Assembly (NCBI GenBank): GCA_028290285.1
Contig: JAQGKD010000095.1
Location: 1 to 57,142, forward strand
Origin: Hyphomicrobiales bacterium
Lineage (GTDB): Bacteria > Pseudomonadota > Alphaproteobacteria > Rhizobiales > Beijerinckiaceae
Length of the DNA: 57,142 bases
Direction: 5' to 3'
Numbering within the stretch: position 1 is the first letter of the stretch; the number at the start of each line of letters is the position of its first letter. The translations under genes were made by a program, and so were the position numbers. Below, one piece after another: positions 44,964 to 52,754 of this stretch. Under the pieces are notes generated by a model. The model worked only from the letters and a program-made list of their open reading frames with translations. It made no database searches and was not told the DNA's origin.

Positions 44964-45995
44964 ATGCTCAACAGCAGCCGTTCGGCTTTGCTTTTCAAGG
45001 CCTGCCTGGTCACCGCCTGCGTGGGGCTGTCGGGAGCCGCCTTCGCGCAGGATCCCGCCGCCATTACCGGCCAGGTCACCATCTACGCGGCGGGCACGGC
45101 CGGAGGCGGCGTCGATCTCTTCGGCCGCCTGCTCGGCCGCCATATCGGGCGTCATATCGTGGGCGAGCCCAACGTCGTCGTGCAGGTCATGCCCGGCGCG
45201 GGCGGAATCCGCGCGGCCAATTATCTCGTGCAAACCGCTCCACGCGACGGCACGGCCATGGCGATTTTTGCCGGTGGGCCGATCCTCGAGCCGCTGATCG
45301 GCGACCGCAATCCCGGCTATGACATGAGCCAGTTCACCTGGATCGGCGCGATCAGCAAGGACGTGAGCCTCTGCCTTGTCCGCAAGGAATCACCAGTCAA
45401 GACGTTCGAGGATGCGACGAAGCAGCAGGTCGTGGTTGCCGGCACGGGCGCGGGCTCGGAGACAGACACGTTGCCGGTGGTGCTGAACGAACTTCTGGGC
45501 TCGAAATTCAAGGTGGTCACGGGCTATCTCGGCAGCCAGCAGACCTTCCTCGCCATCGAGAGCGGCGAAGTGGATGGACGCTGCGGCTGGAGCCTGTCTT
45601 CGCTGAAGACCACCAAGCCGGACTGGCTGCGCGACAAGCGCGTCACTCTGCTGGTGCAGATGGGCCTTCAGAAAAGCCCGGAACTGCCCGACGTGCCGCT
45701 GGTGCTGGACCTCGCCAAGACAGATGCGGATCGCCAGCTGCTCACCCTTCTGATCGGCACGACGGCCATTTCGCGCCCCTTCGTCGCGCCGCCCGGCCTG
45801 CCGGAGGCCAAGGCCCGCAACCTGCGCCGCGCCTTCGGCGCCACGATGAAGGATCCCGCCTTCCTGGCCGAGGCTGCGATCATGCAGGCGGAGGTAGATC
45901 CGACGACCGGCGAGGGCGTGCAGAAGATCGTCGCGACAATGTATGCAACGCCCAAGCCGGTCGTCGATCGCGTGAAGAAGCTACTCAGTCACTAG
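44964..45995 (+). CDS. TctC-like periplasmic substrate-binding protein (copy 5)
   Basis: A 343-residue receptor with a signal peptide to about residue 29 (GAAFAQDPAAITG). The ligand loop differs from the other four copies: AAGTAGGGVDLFGRLLGRH, with V in place of Y. VMPGAGGIRAANYLVQTAPRDGTAM and VVTGYLGSQQTFLAIESGEVDGRCGW follow. GGGAGG precedes the ATG. The gene's last 11 bp overlap the 3' end of the convergent MFS gene, leaving no room for a terminator between them. Confidence 0.9.
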   Translation: MLNSSRSALLFKACLVTACVGLSGAAFAQDPAAITGQVTIYAAGTAGGGVDLFGRLLGRHIGRHIVGEPNVVVQVMPGAGGIRAANYLVQTAPRDGTAMAIFAGGPILEPLIGDRNPGYDMSQFTWIGAISKDVSLCLVRKESPVKTFEDATKQQVVVAGTGAGSETDTLPVVLNELLGSKFKVVTGYLGSQQTFLAIESGEVDGRCGWSLSSLKTTKPDWLRDKRVTLLVQMGLQKSPELPDVPLVLDLAKTDADRQLLTLLIGTTAISRPFVAPPGLPEAKARNLRRAFGATMKDPAFLAEAAIMQAEVDPTTGEGVQKIVATMYATPKPVVDRVKKLLSH

Positions 45996-47250
45996 GGTTG
46001 GTGCGGCGTTTGGGGCCGGGCGTGTCACGCGACCGCTCGGCAACCAGCGCAATCGCGCCGCGCGATGGCAGCGCGATCAGCCACACGATGAAGCAGATGC
46101 CGGCGGCGACGGCGAAGGTCGCCCGCAATCCAAACCGCTCCGCCGCGAGACCTGCCGTCACGGCGCCGAGTGCCGGGGCTCCGCGCCAGATCATGCCGTA
46201 GAGCGACATCACGCGGCCGCGCATATGGTCGGGCAGGGAGGATTGCACCAGCGCCTGGATACTCGTCGACATGGTGTTGAGCGCGAAGCCCGACAGGCCC
46301 GAAAAGAACGTGCCCATCCACAGCGCCGGGGAAAGGATGAAGGCGATTGTCGTCACGATCAGGCCTAGAAACCCGCTGAACACGACGAGCGTCAGTCCCT
46401 TTAGCCGTCCACGGCTGGCAATCCAGACGGCGCTGATGGCAGCGCCGATCCCCATGCTCGACGTCAGCCACGCAAGCCCCACGGCACCCGAGTTGAAGAC
46501 CTCACCCGCGAAGCCGGGCATCATGTCCTGCATCGGCCGCAGCAGGATCGAGGCGACGCTGAGCAGCAGGAACAGCGGCCAGATGCCGATGTCTCCGGCG
46601 ACATAGGCGAGCCCCTCCTTAACGTCGGCCAGAATGCTGCGGCCTTCTTTCGACACGCGGGCGGGCGCGGGATAGTCGAGCTTCAAAAGGGCGAACAGAT
46701 AGACGGTGCTGCCCAGGGCGTGCGCAAAGAATGTGCCGCCGACACCGAACAACGGAATGATGATCGCCGCGATCGACGGTCCGATGAAGCGCGAAACCTG
46801 GAACAGCGCGGAATCGAGTGCGATCGCGGTGGGGAAATCCACGCGTGGCACGATGGCCGGAACGACTGAATGGCGCGCCGCCTGGTGAAAGGGGTAGACG
46901 AGCCCCGACCACAGAGACAGCACGACGAGCAGCCAGATCGACAGCACGCCCATGAGCATGAACACGAACAGCGCGAGCGACTGCGCAAAGAGCAGAGTTT
47001 CCGTGAACCGCAATTGCCGCAGCGGTGTATGGCGATCCGTGATCGCGCCTGCGAAGGGCGACAGCACCAGCATGGGCGCGAGATCGGCGGCTGCGACGAT
47101 GCCGAGCCACAGCGGCGAATGGCTCAATTCCCATGCGAGCCAGCCGACGCCGACACGTTGCATCCATGAAGTGATGTAACTCGGCGTTCCTCCTCCGACA
47201 AACCACGCATAATTGCGATGCGCGAACACTCGTGTCAGAGGTAATGCCAT
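45985..47250 (-). CDS. MFS transporter (MFS_3/EntS-like)
   Basis: A 421-residue twelve-helix transporter of the MFS_3 group, which includes the enterobactin exporter EntS. The N-terminal RNYAWFVGGGTPSYITSWMQRVGVGWLAWELSHSP block and SPFAGAITDRHTPLRQL motif A are characteristic. The start at 47250 (MALPLTRVFAHRNYAW) replaces a frame extending to 47304. The substrate is unknown. Its stop codon overlaps the end of the convergent TctC gene. Confidence 0.88.
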   Translation of the reverse strand: MALPLTRVFAHRNYAWFVGGGTPSYITSWMQRVGVGWLAWELSHSPLWLGIVAAADLAPMLVLSPFAGAITDRHTPLRQLRFTETLLFAQSLALFVFMLMGVLSIWLLVVLSLWSGLVYPFHQAARHSVVPAIVPRVDFPTAIALDSALFQVSRFIGPSIAAIIIPLFGVGGTFFAHALGSTVYLFALLKLDYPAPARVSKEGRSILADVKEGLAYVAGDIGIWPLFLLLSVASILLRPMQDMMPGFAGEVFNSGAVGLAWLTSSMGIGAAISAVWIASRGRLKGLTLVVFSGFLGLIVTTIAFILSPALWMGTFFSGLSGFALNTMSTSIQALVQSSLPDHMRGRVMSLYGMIWRGAPALGAVTAGLAAERFGLRATFAVAAGICFIVWLIALPSRGAIALVAERSRDTPGPKRRTNPSD

Positions 47251-47338
47251 GTGATGGGGGCCCTCGGGGTTAGACCCGAGAAGTGCCGTAATTGCGCAGG
47301 TCATGCAAGCGGCATGAACCCTGATCGATAGAAAAGAC

Positions 47339-47375
47339 GGCGGCCCCGCGCCTTTTGAAAAGGTGAAGGGCCGCC
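47339..47375 (-). terminator. intrinsic terminator after the DUF1236 gene
   Basis: Arms GGCGGCCC and GGGCCGCC enclose an inner second stem CCTTTT/AAAAGG. On the minus strand the outer stem is followed by GTCTTTTC, a short U-rich tract. It lies directly downstream of the DUF1236 stop codon and upstream of the MFS start. Confidence 0.7.
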
Positions 47376-47382
47376 AGCTTAC

Positions 47383-47793
47383 TTATTCAACGATCTGGAC
47401 GACGCGATGCGTGCGCGGATCGACGAGGACGGTGCGGTTGTTCACGACCGTGTAGCGGTAGTTCTTGACACCGTATTCGGCGGGCACATCATAATATTCG
47501 ACGCCGCTCGTGGGAAGTTCCGCGCCCACACGCAGGTCTTCACGATAAGCGTAGGACGGGCGCTTCTCCTGGACGACGTATTCACGGAACCGGGGACGGG
47601 TGTCGTCGGAGAGACCGCCAACGATGGCGCCGCCAACGCCGCCGACGACTGCGCCGATCGGACCGCCAACGATGGCGCCGCCGACTGCACCGGTGGTCGC
47701 GCCCGCAGCAACGCCGCTGTTCTGGGCCTGCGCCATGCCGCCGAGGCAGGTGGCGAGAAGGGCGGTTCCTGCGAGCATCATGATCTTGTTCAT
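47383..47793 (-). CDS. secreted DUF1236 domain protein with glycine-zipper
   Basis: A 136-residue exported protein. The signal peptide is at residues 1-23 (cleavage near GMAQAQ), then a glycine-zipper of repeats such as GAVGGAIVGGPIGAVVGGVGG (residues about 33-60), then the DUF1236 domain (PAEYGVKNYRYTVVNNRTVLVDPRTHRVVQIVE). Such proteins are common in Hyphomicrobiales, are periplasmic or outer-membrane associated, and have no known role. AAGGAC precedes the start. Confidence 0.85.
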   Translation of the reverse strand: MNKIMMLAGTALLATCLGGMAQAQNSGVAAGATTGAVGGAIVGGPIGAVVGGVGGAIVGGLSDDTRPRFREYVVQEKRPSYAYREDLRVGAELPTSGVEYYDVPAEYGVKNYRYTVVNNRTVLVDPRTHRVVQIVE

Positions 47794-47995
47794 CTCGAAG
47801 TCCTTTTCAAATAGTCACGCTGCCCAACGGGGCTTGGCGGTAGATAGTTCCGCTTTCGTACAATTGTCCGCACATGAGCCGCACCGCGGCACAGCCCGTG
47901 CTTGGGGGCGGAGGAGCTGGAAATCCTCGCCAATCGGGCGCGCTCGGCTAAGATCGACGACACGGCGCAGCTGGGTGCGAAAAGACGGAGGATCC

Positions 47996-48802
47996 ATGAC
48001 GATCGAAGGCAGAATGACCGGACACGTAGCGCTCATCACTGGCGGAGGCGGGGAGATCGGAACGGCCATCGCATTGCGCCTGGCGAGCGAGGGCGCGAGC
48101 ATTGCGGTGGCGGATCTCGATCTGGAGAAGGCCGAGATCACGGCGCAGAAGGTGATCGCAGCCGGCGGCAAGGCGGCAGCGACGGGCGTCGATGTCTCGA
48201 AGGCCGAAAGCTGCGAAGCCGCGGTCGAGGCGACGATGGCCGCTTTCGGCAAGCTGACGACGCTCGTCAACGTCGCCGCGACCATCACGCCGGATGGCAC
48301 GGTGGAGACGCTGTCTCTCGATCAATGGAACGACGCGCTGGGCGTCAATCTCACCGGCGCTTTCCTGATGTGCAAATACGGCGTCCCGAAAATGCGCGCG
48401 GCCGGTGGCGGCAGCATCATCAACATCGCCTCGCAGCTCGGGCATCTCGGCGTGCAGCATCGCTCACCCTATTGCACGACAAAGGCCGCTCTGATTTTCT
48501 TCACGCGAATTCTCGCGATGGATCACGCGGCCGACAACATCCGGGCCAACTCGATTTCGCCGGGCTTCATCCTCACCGAACGCTCGAGCAAGCGTGTCGG
48601 CGGCAAGGACAAGGCGCGCGTCATCAACGGCCCCCGCCATCTGCTGAACCGCCCCGGCGAGCCCGAGGAAATCGCGGCGGGCGCGGCCTATCTGGCCTCG
48701 TCCGACGCATCCTTCGTCACGGGCACTGACCTGTTGATCGACGGGGGCTATGTGACCTTCAAGGGCCGCATGGATGCCGCGGGCAAGACGAGCATGTTGT
48801 AG
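47996..48802 (+). CDS. SDR family oxidoreductase
   Basis: A 268-residue classical short-chain dehydrogenase. The cofactor motif is GGGGEIG (residues 16-22) and the catalytic set S146, Y159, K163 is intact (YCTTK). D41 after the second strand (VADLDLEK) points to NAD rather than NADP. The NVAATITPDGTVE segment replaces the usual NNAG by NVAA. AGGAGG upstream fixes the start at 47996. It is a single gene; the substrate is unknown. Confidence 0.92.
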   Translation: MTIEGRMTGHVALITGGGGEIGTAIALRLASEGASIAVADLDLEKAEITAQKVIAAGGKAAATGVDVSKAESCEAAVEATMAAFGKLTTLVNVAATITPDGTVETLSLDQWNDALGVNLTGAFLMCKYGVPKMRAAGGGSIINIASQLGHLGVQHRSPYCTTKAALIFFTRILAMDHAADNIRANSISPGFILTERSSKRVGGKDKARVINGPRHLLNRPGEPEEIAAGAAYLASSDASFVTGTDLLIDGGYVTFKGRMDAAGKTSML

Positions 48803-48835
48803 GCCAATGGCGCGGCGTAGAGCAGCTCTACCCTT

Positions 48836-48859
48836 CGTTGCGAGCGGGCGAAGCAATCC
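48836..48859. repeat. REP-like dispersed repeat, partial copy
   Basis: CGTTGCGAGCGGGCGAAG followed by CAATCC, a degenerate left half of the palindrome at 54011-54093. It lies between the SDR and SemiSWEET genes. Confidence 0.4.
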
Positions 48860-48945
48860 TTCGCGCCTCGCCACGAGGGGCTGGGCGGGTCTGGAACGAC
48901 CTCGTGCAGAAAAGGTTGTCCGGCGCCTCTCGCTTGGATTCCTCA

Positions 48946-49233
48946 ATGTTCGAAACGGCAATCGGCACGGTCGCAGCGTTCTTCACCACGGTATCCTACG
49001 TGCCGCAGGTCAGGAAAGCCTGGCGAACCCGTCACACGGGCGATCTTTCACTCAAGATGCTGGCCATCCTTTCAATGGGCCTCGCGCTTTGGGTGGTCTA
49101 CGGCTTCATGAAGGGCGACTGGGTGATCGTCGTCGCCAATTTCATCAGCCTCTCCATGCTGGCTAACCTGATCGTTTTCAAGGTAATTGAACTGAGGGCA
49201 CATGCCGGTGGGAGTCGGCGGAATGCCGCGTGA
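48946..49233 (+). CDS. SemiSWEET-type small transporter
   Basis: A 95-residue protein with three membrane helices and the PQ-loop motif (TVSYVPQVRKAWRTRHTGD) in helix 1, the pattern of bacterial SemiSWEET sugar facilitators, which act as dimers. LSMGLALWVVYGFMKGDW contains the conserved tryptophan and tyrosine near the pore. The start at 48946 (MFETAIGTVAAFF) is chosen because the longer frame is arginine-rich and partly in a repeat. No sugar genes are adjacent. Confidence 0.85.
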   Translation: MFETAIGTVAAFFTTVSYVPQVRKAWRTRHTGDLSLKMLAILSMGLALWVVYGFMKGDWVIVVANFISLSMLANLIVFKVIELRAHAGGSRRNAA

Positions 49234-49263
49234 GCCCAGTTGACTATCCGTTCAACTTGCCAG

Positions 49264-49280
49264 TTTGGAATTGTTCTCAT
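49264..49280. promoter_or_regulatory. Irr/ICE-like box 1 upstream of ftrA
   Basis: TTTGGAA-TTG-TTCTCAT matches the Irr iron control element TTTAGAA-N3-TTCTAAA at 11 of 14 positions. It also sits within the inverted repeat CCAGTTT (49260-49266) and AAACTGG (49284-49290). It is 151 bp before the ftrA start. Confidence 0.4.
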
Positions 49281-49388
49281 TTAAAACTGGGCGCGACACA
49301 TTGGCTTCGTCCACAACGCGAAGATAAGAACCATTGACACTGTCAGCTGATCTCGGCATCTAGCCAAAAGACACTGAAAACAAGCCAG

Positions 49389-49405
49389 TTTCGAGACATT
49401 CTAAA
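49389..49405. promoter_or_regulatory. Irr/ICE-like box 2 upstream of ftrA
   Basis: TTTCGAG-ACA-TTCTAAA matches the ICE consensus at 12 of 14 positions, with a perfect right half. It is centred in a larger palindrome with arms CAGTTT and AAACTG (49386-49408). It ends 25 bp before the ftrA start codon, where it could overlap the promoter or the transcript start. Confidence 0.45.
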
Positions 49406-49430
49406 CTGCGGGACATCCGGAGGAACACTC

Positions 49431-49970
49431 ATGCGTCAGAGCTTCGTCATCGCGCTTGCCGCCATCTGCCTTTCCGCCTTCGGGGCGTCGGCCAAGGAAT
49501 ATCCGATCGGCAAACCGCAGATGCAGGCCGGCATGGAGGTCGCTGCCGTGTACCTTCAGCCGATCGAAATGGCGCCTGCCGGCATGATGCGCGACGCCAA
49601 GGAGTCGGACGTCCATCTCGAGGCGGACGTCAAGGCTGCTGCTGGCAACAAGAACGGCTTTGCCGAAGGCGACTGGATTCCTTATCTGGGCGTGACATAC
49701 GAACTCTCGAAGGCCGGTTCGGACGAGGTTCGCAAGGGCGATTTCATGCCGATGGTGGCCAACGACGGGCCGCACTATGGCGACAACGTCAAGATGATGG
49801 GCCCCGGCAAATACAAGCTGAAGCTGACCGTCGCCTCGCCCGAAAACAATCCACAGGCTCATTTCGGGCGGCATGTCGACAAGGAGACGGGCGTCGACGA
49901 ATGGTTCAAGACGTTCAGCGTGGAATATGAGTTCACCTTTGCCGGCACCGGCAAGAAGGGCGCATATTGA
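49431..49970 (+). CDS. ftrA: periplasmic iron-binding protein FtrA (P19/Tp34 family)
   Basis: A 179-residue exported protein that binds iron with a copper cofactor in the periplasm and hands it to the FtrC permease. The signal peptide is at residues 1-21 (GASA-KEYPIG). Probable metal residues are the histidine of SDVHLEADV, M and H in DFMPMVANDGPHYG, and the histidines of QAHFGRHVDKETG, as in Campylobacter P19. GGAGGAAC precedes the ATG. It is the first gene of a four-gene operon preceded by two Irr-like boxes. Confidence 0.93.
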   Translation: MRQSFVIALAAICLSAFGASAKEYPIGKPQMQAGMEVAAVYLQPIEMAPAGMMRDAKESDVHLEADVKAAAGNKNGFAEGDWIPYLGVTYELSKAGSDEVRKGDFMPMVANDGPHYGDNVKMMGPGKYKLKLTVASPENNPQAHFGRHVDKETGVDEWFKTFSVEYEFTFAGTGKKGAY

Positions 49971-49996
49971 CCTTGCAGGTCAGGAGGCAATCGAGC

Positions 49997-50350
49997 GTGG
50001 CGAACAGAATGTCATTCAGATGCAGTGCTCTCCTCGGCGCTCTGGCGCTTATGAGCATGGGGGCCCCGGGCCTGCGTGCGGCCGAAGATCCTGTCTTCAG
50101 GATCGAGTTCAAGGATGGCGCGATGACGCCGCGCGAAATCGAGGTTCCCGCCAACACGCGGATCAAGCTCGATCTGGTCAATGCGGGCGATACGCCGGCC
50201 GAATTCGAAAGCACGGAGCTGCGCAAGGAGAAGGTGCTCGCGCCCCACTCCTCGTCGTCGCTCGTCATTCGCACGCTGGCGCCGGGCCGCTATGAATTCT
50301 TCGACGATTTCCATCCGGGATCGCCGCCCGCCGTCCTAATTGCAAAATAG
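49997..50350 (+). CDS. ftrB: periplasmic cupredoxin FtrB
   Basis: A 117-residue exported cupredoxin-fold protein thought to oxidise ferrous iron for uptake by FtrC. The signal sequence is MSFRCSALLGALALMS to about GLRA; the mature domain is FRIEFKDGAMTPREIEVPA, then ESTELRKEKVLAPHSSSSL and YEFFDDFHPGSP. The start is taken as GTG at 49997, with AGGAGG nine bases upstream. TTG at 49967 (overlapping the ftrA stop) and ATG at 50009 are alternatives. It ends 8 bp before ftrC. Confidence 0.88.
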   Translation: MANRMSFRCSALLGALALMSMGAPGLRAAEDPVFRIEFKDGAMTPREIEVPANTRIKLDLVNAGDTPAEFESTELRKEKVLAPHSSSSLVIRTLAPGRYEFFDDFHPGSPPAVLIAK

Positions 50351-50358
50351 GCCGCTTC

Positions 50359-51210
50359 ATGGGTTCGCAGCTCGGCAACGTCGTCTTCATCATCTGGCGC
50401 GAGAGCGTGGAAGCGCTGCTGGTCGTCGGCATACTGAACGCGTGGCTGCAAGGGCAGGCCGACACTGGCGCGCGCCGGTCGGGGCGGATCTATCTCTGGT
50501 CCGGCGTGGCCGCTGGCCTTGTGGCGGCGCTGGCGTTCGGGGCGTTGCTGCTCGGCTTTTCCGAGAATCTGCCGGAGGACGCGCAGGAGCTTTACCAGAC
50601 CATCGCCGTGCTGGTGGCGGCCGTGCTGATCGTCCAGATGGTGTTCTGGATGCGCAAGAACGGCCGCACCCTGAAGCGCGATCTGGAAGGTGCGCTGCAG
50701 AACGCCGCCGACCGTTCCAGCTGGTGGGGCGTGTTCTTCCTTGCCGGCATCGCCGTGGCGCGGGAAGGCAGCGAAACCGTCATCTTCCTCTATGGCACCT
50801 TGTCCGCCGCCGGCACGTCGGGCTCGGCCTTGGCCACAGCGCTGGCGGCGCTCGCCGGCTTCGCGCTGGCGGGCGCCACTTATGCTCTGCTGCAACTGGG
50901 CAGCCGCATGCTCGATTGGCGCACTTTCTTCCGCATCACGGAAGTCATGCTTCTGTTGCTTGCGGCATCGCTGCTGGTCACAGGCTTCGATCATCTCATC
51001 AGCCTGGGCTACATCAATGCGCCGGCCGGGAAGCTGTGGGACACGTCGGCAATCCTGCCCGACAGCGGCCCCATCGGCGGGTTGGTCGCCGCGCTGACAG
51101 GCTACAGGGCTCGGCCCGATCTCGCCGAGGTTCTGGTCTACGCCGCCTACTGGGCGGGAATCTATTGGCTCCTGTCACGCAAGCCCGCGTCGGTCCGGAA
51201 AACTGCATGA
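50359..51210 (+). CDS. ftrC: iron permease FtrC (FTR1 family)
   Basis: A 283-residue inner-membrane permease with about seven helices. Both FTR1 iron-binding motifs of type RExxE are present: RESVE in FIIWRESVEALLVVG (helix 1) and REGSE in AGIAVAREGSETVIFLYG (helix 4). It moves ferric iron produced by FtrB, delivered by FtrA, into the cytoplasm. Its TGA overlaps the ftrD start as ATGA. Confidence 0.94.
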   Translation: MGSQLGNVVFIIWRESVEALLVVGILNAWLQGQADTGARRSGRIYLWSGVAAGLVAALAFGALLLGFSENLPEDAQELYQTIAVLVAAVLIVQMVFWMRKNGRTLKRDLEGALQNAADRSSWWGVFFLAGIAVAREGSETVIFLYGTLSAAGTSGSALATALAALAGFALAGATYALLQLGSRMLDWRTFFRITEVMLLLLAASLLVTGFDHLISLGYINAPAGKLWDTSAILPDSGPIGGLVAALTGYRARPDLAEVLVYAAYWAGIYWLLSRKPASVRKTA

Positions 51211-52628
51211 CGATGATCCAGCACGCCAGCCAGAGCCCACCGCGCAACGACCGCATTGACCGTGTGCTGGCGGCGACGGGCGATTGGCTCATGCGGCATC
51301 AACGGGTCATCCGCCGCATGCAATGGGTCGTGGTGCTCTTCTACGTCGTGCTGATCGCGGTGCCGGCCTTCCTGCCGCTACCCCCGCGCACGGCCCATCT
51401 CTGGACGAACCTCACGCTCTTCGCGCAATTCGCCTTCTGGGGAATCTGGTGGCCCTTCGTGCTGCTCAGCATGGTGCTGGTCGGGCGGCTCTGGTGCGGA
51501 CTGCTGTGTCCGGAGGGCGCGCTGTCGGAGTTTGCGAGCGAACGGGGCAAGGGCTTCGCCGTGCCGCGCTGGCTGACCTGGGCAGGCTGGCCCTTCGTCG
51601 CCTTCGGCCTGACCACGATCTACGGGCAGATGGTGAGCGTCTACCAGTATCCCGGTCCGGCGCTCGTCATCCTCGGCGGCTCGACGGTGGGCGCCATCAT
51701 CGTCGGCTATCTCTATGGTCACGCCAAGCGCGTCTGGTGCCGTTATCTCTGCCCGGTGACGGGCGTGTTCAGCGTGCTCTCCAAGCTGGCGCCGCTGCAC
51801 TTTCGCGTCGATCAGCAAAGCTGGCGCGCCTGGGAGAAACCGGCCGACCATCACATGCCGCAGGTCAATTGCGCCCCGCTGGTGCCGCTGCGCACCATGA
51901 AGGGCGGCAGCGCCTGCCACATGTGCGGTCGCTGCAGCGGCTTCCGCGGAGCCATCTCGCTGGCGCGCCGCTCGCCCAACGACGAAATCGTCCATGTCGC
52001 AGGCCTGAAAGCCAAGCCGTGGGAAACAGCGCTGATCGTCTTCGGCCTGATGGGCATCGCGGCGGGAGCCTTCCACTGGACATCGAGCGACCTCTACATC
52101 GACGTGAAGCAAGGCCTGGCCGAATTCTTCATCTCACAGGACTGGCTCTGGCCGCTGGAGCCGCATCTTCCCTGGTGGATGCTGACAAATTATCCGGCGC
52201 AGAACGACACGATGTCGCCGCTCGATGGCGCGGTGCTTGTCGGCTATATCCTCGGGACGTGCCTCGTCATCGGTTCGTCCGTGACGCTCTGCCTCGCTTT
52301 GGCTACATCGAGCGTCGGCAAATGGTCCACGGCGCGTTTCCATCACCTTGCACAGACGCTCATTCCGATTGCTGGCTGCGGCGTATTCCTGGGCCTGTCG
52401 GGCCTGACCGTCAGCATCTTGCGCGCTGAGGGGCTGGCGCTCGACTTTATCGGCGTGGTCCGTGCTGGTCTGCTGATCGGCGCGGGGCTTTGGTCCGTCT
52501 GGCTCGCTTGGCGTGTCACGGGTCTTTACGCTGGTACCCTCCCGCGCCGCCTTGCCGGAACGCTCGCCACCGGGGCTGCGGCGGTCATCGGCTGCGCCAG
52601 CTGGGCACTGCTGTTCTGGCCTGTCTAG
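51207..52628 (+). CDS. ftrD: ferredoxin-type membrane protein FtrD
   Basis: A 473-residue polytopic protein of the NapH/FixG-like 4Fe-4S ferredoxin group. Cysteine motifs include CGLLCPEGALSEF, WCRYLCPVTGVFSVL and ACHMCGRCSGFRG. It is proposed to return electrons taken from iron by FtrB to the membrane electron chain. The start at 51207 overlaps ftrC; the longer open frame that runs through ftrC is an artefact. It closes the operon. A short ACGAA-TTTT-TTCGT stem follows at 52663-52676. Confidence 0.92.
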   Translation: MTMIQHASQSPPRNDRIDRVLAATGDWLMRHQRVIRRMQWVVVLFYVVLIAVPAFLPLPPRTAHLWTNLTLFAQFAFWGIWWPFVLLSMVLVGRLWCGLLCPEGALSEFASERGKGFAVPRWLTWAGWPFVAFGLTTIYGQMVSVYQYPGPALVILGGSTVGAIIVGYLYGHAKRVWCRYLCPVTGVFSVLSKLAPLHFRVDQQSWRAWEKPADHHMPQVNCAPLVPLRTMKGGSACHMCGRCSGFRGAISLARRSPNDEIVHVAGLKAKPWETALIVFGLMGIAAGAFHWTSSDLYIDVKQGLAEFFISQDWLWPLEPHLPWWMLTNYPAQNDTMSPLDGAVLVGYILGTCLVIGSSVTLCLALATSSVGKWSTARFHHLAQTLIPIAGCGVFLGLSGLTVSILRAEGLALDFIGVVRAGLLIGAGLWSVWLAWRVTGLYAGTLPRRLAGTLATGAAAVIGCASWALLFWPV

Positions 52629-52678
52629 GGGCTGGCGGGGACACCGATCCCGCTCTGGCCAAACGAATTTTTTCGTCT

Positions 52679-52693
52679 TAAACAGCGTGTTTA
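52679..52693. promoter_or_regulatory. inverted repeat upstream of MFS gene
   Basis: TAAACA-GCG-TGTTTA, a perfect 6-bp inverted repeat 62 bp before the MFS start codon in the ftrD-MFS gap. It is a candidate operator. No nearby regulator is obviously tied to it. Confidence 0.35.
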
Positions 52694-52754
52694 GAGATCT
52701 TAGTGATCGCTGTGCAGCCGAACGGCCCGCCAGAGGCCGCGTCGAGGAGGAAAA

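Noticed and set aside
50340..52628. 762-codon plus-strand frame covering ftrC and ftrD
   Set aside because: Only the part from 51207 resembles a protein; the first 289 codons are the wrong frame of ftrC, which has intact RExxE motifs in its own frame.
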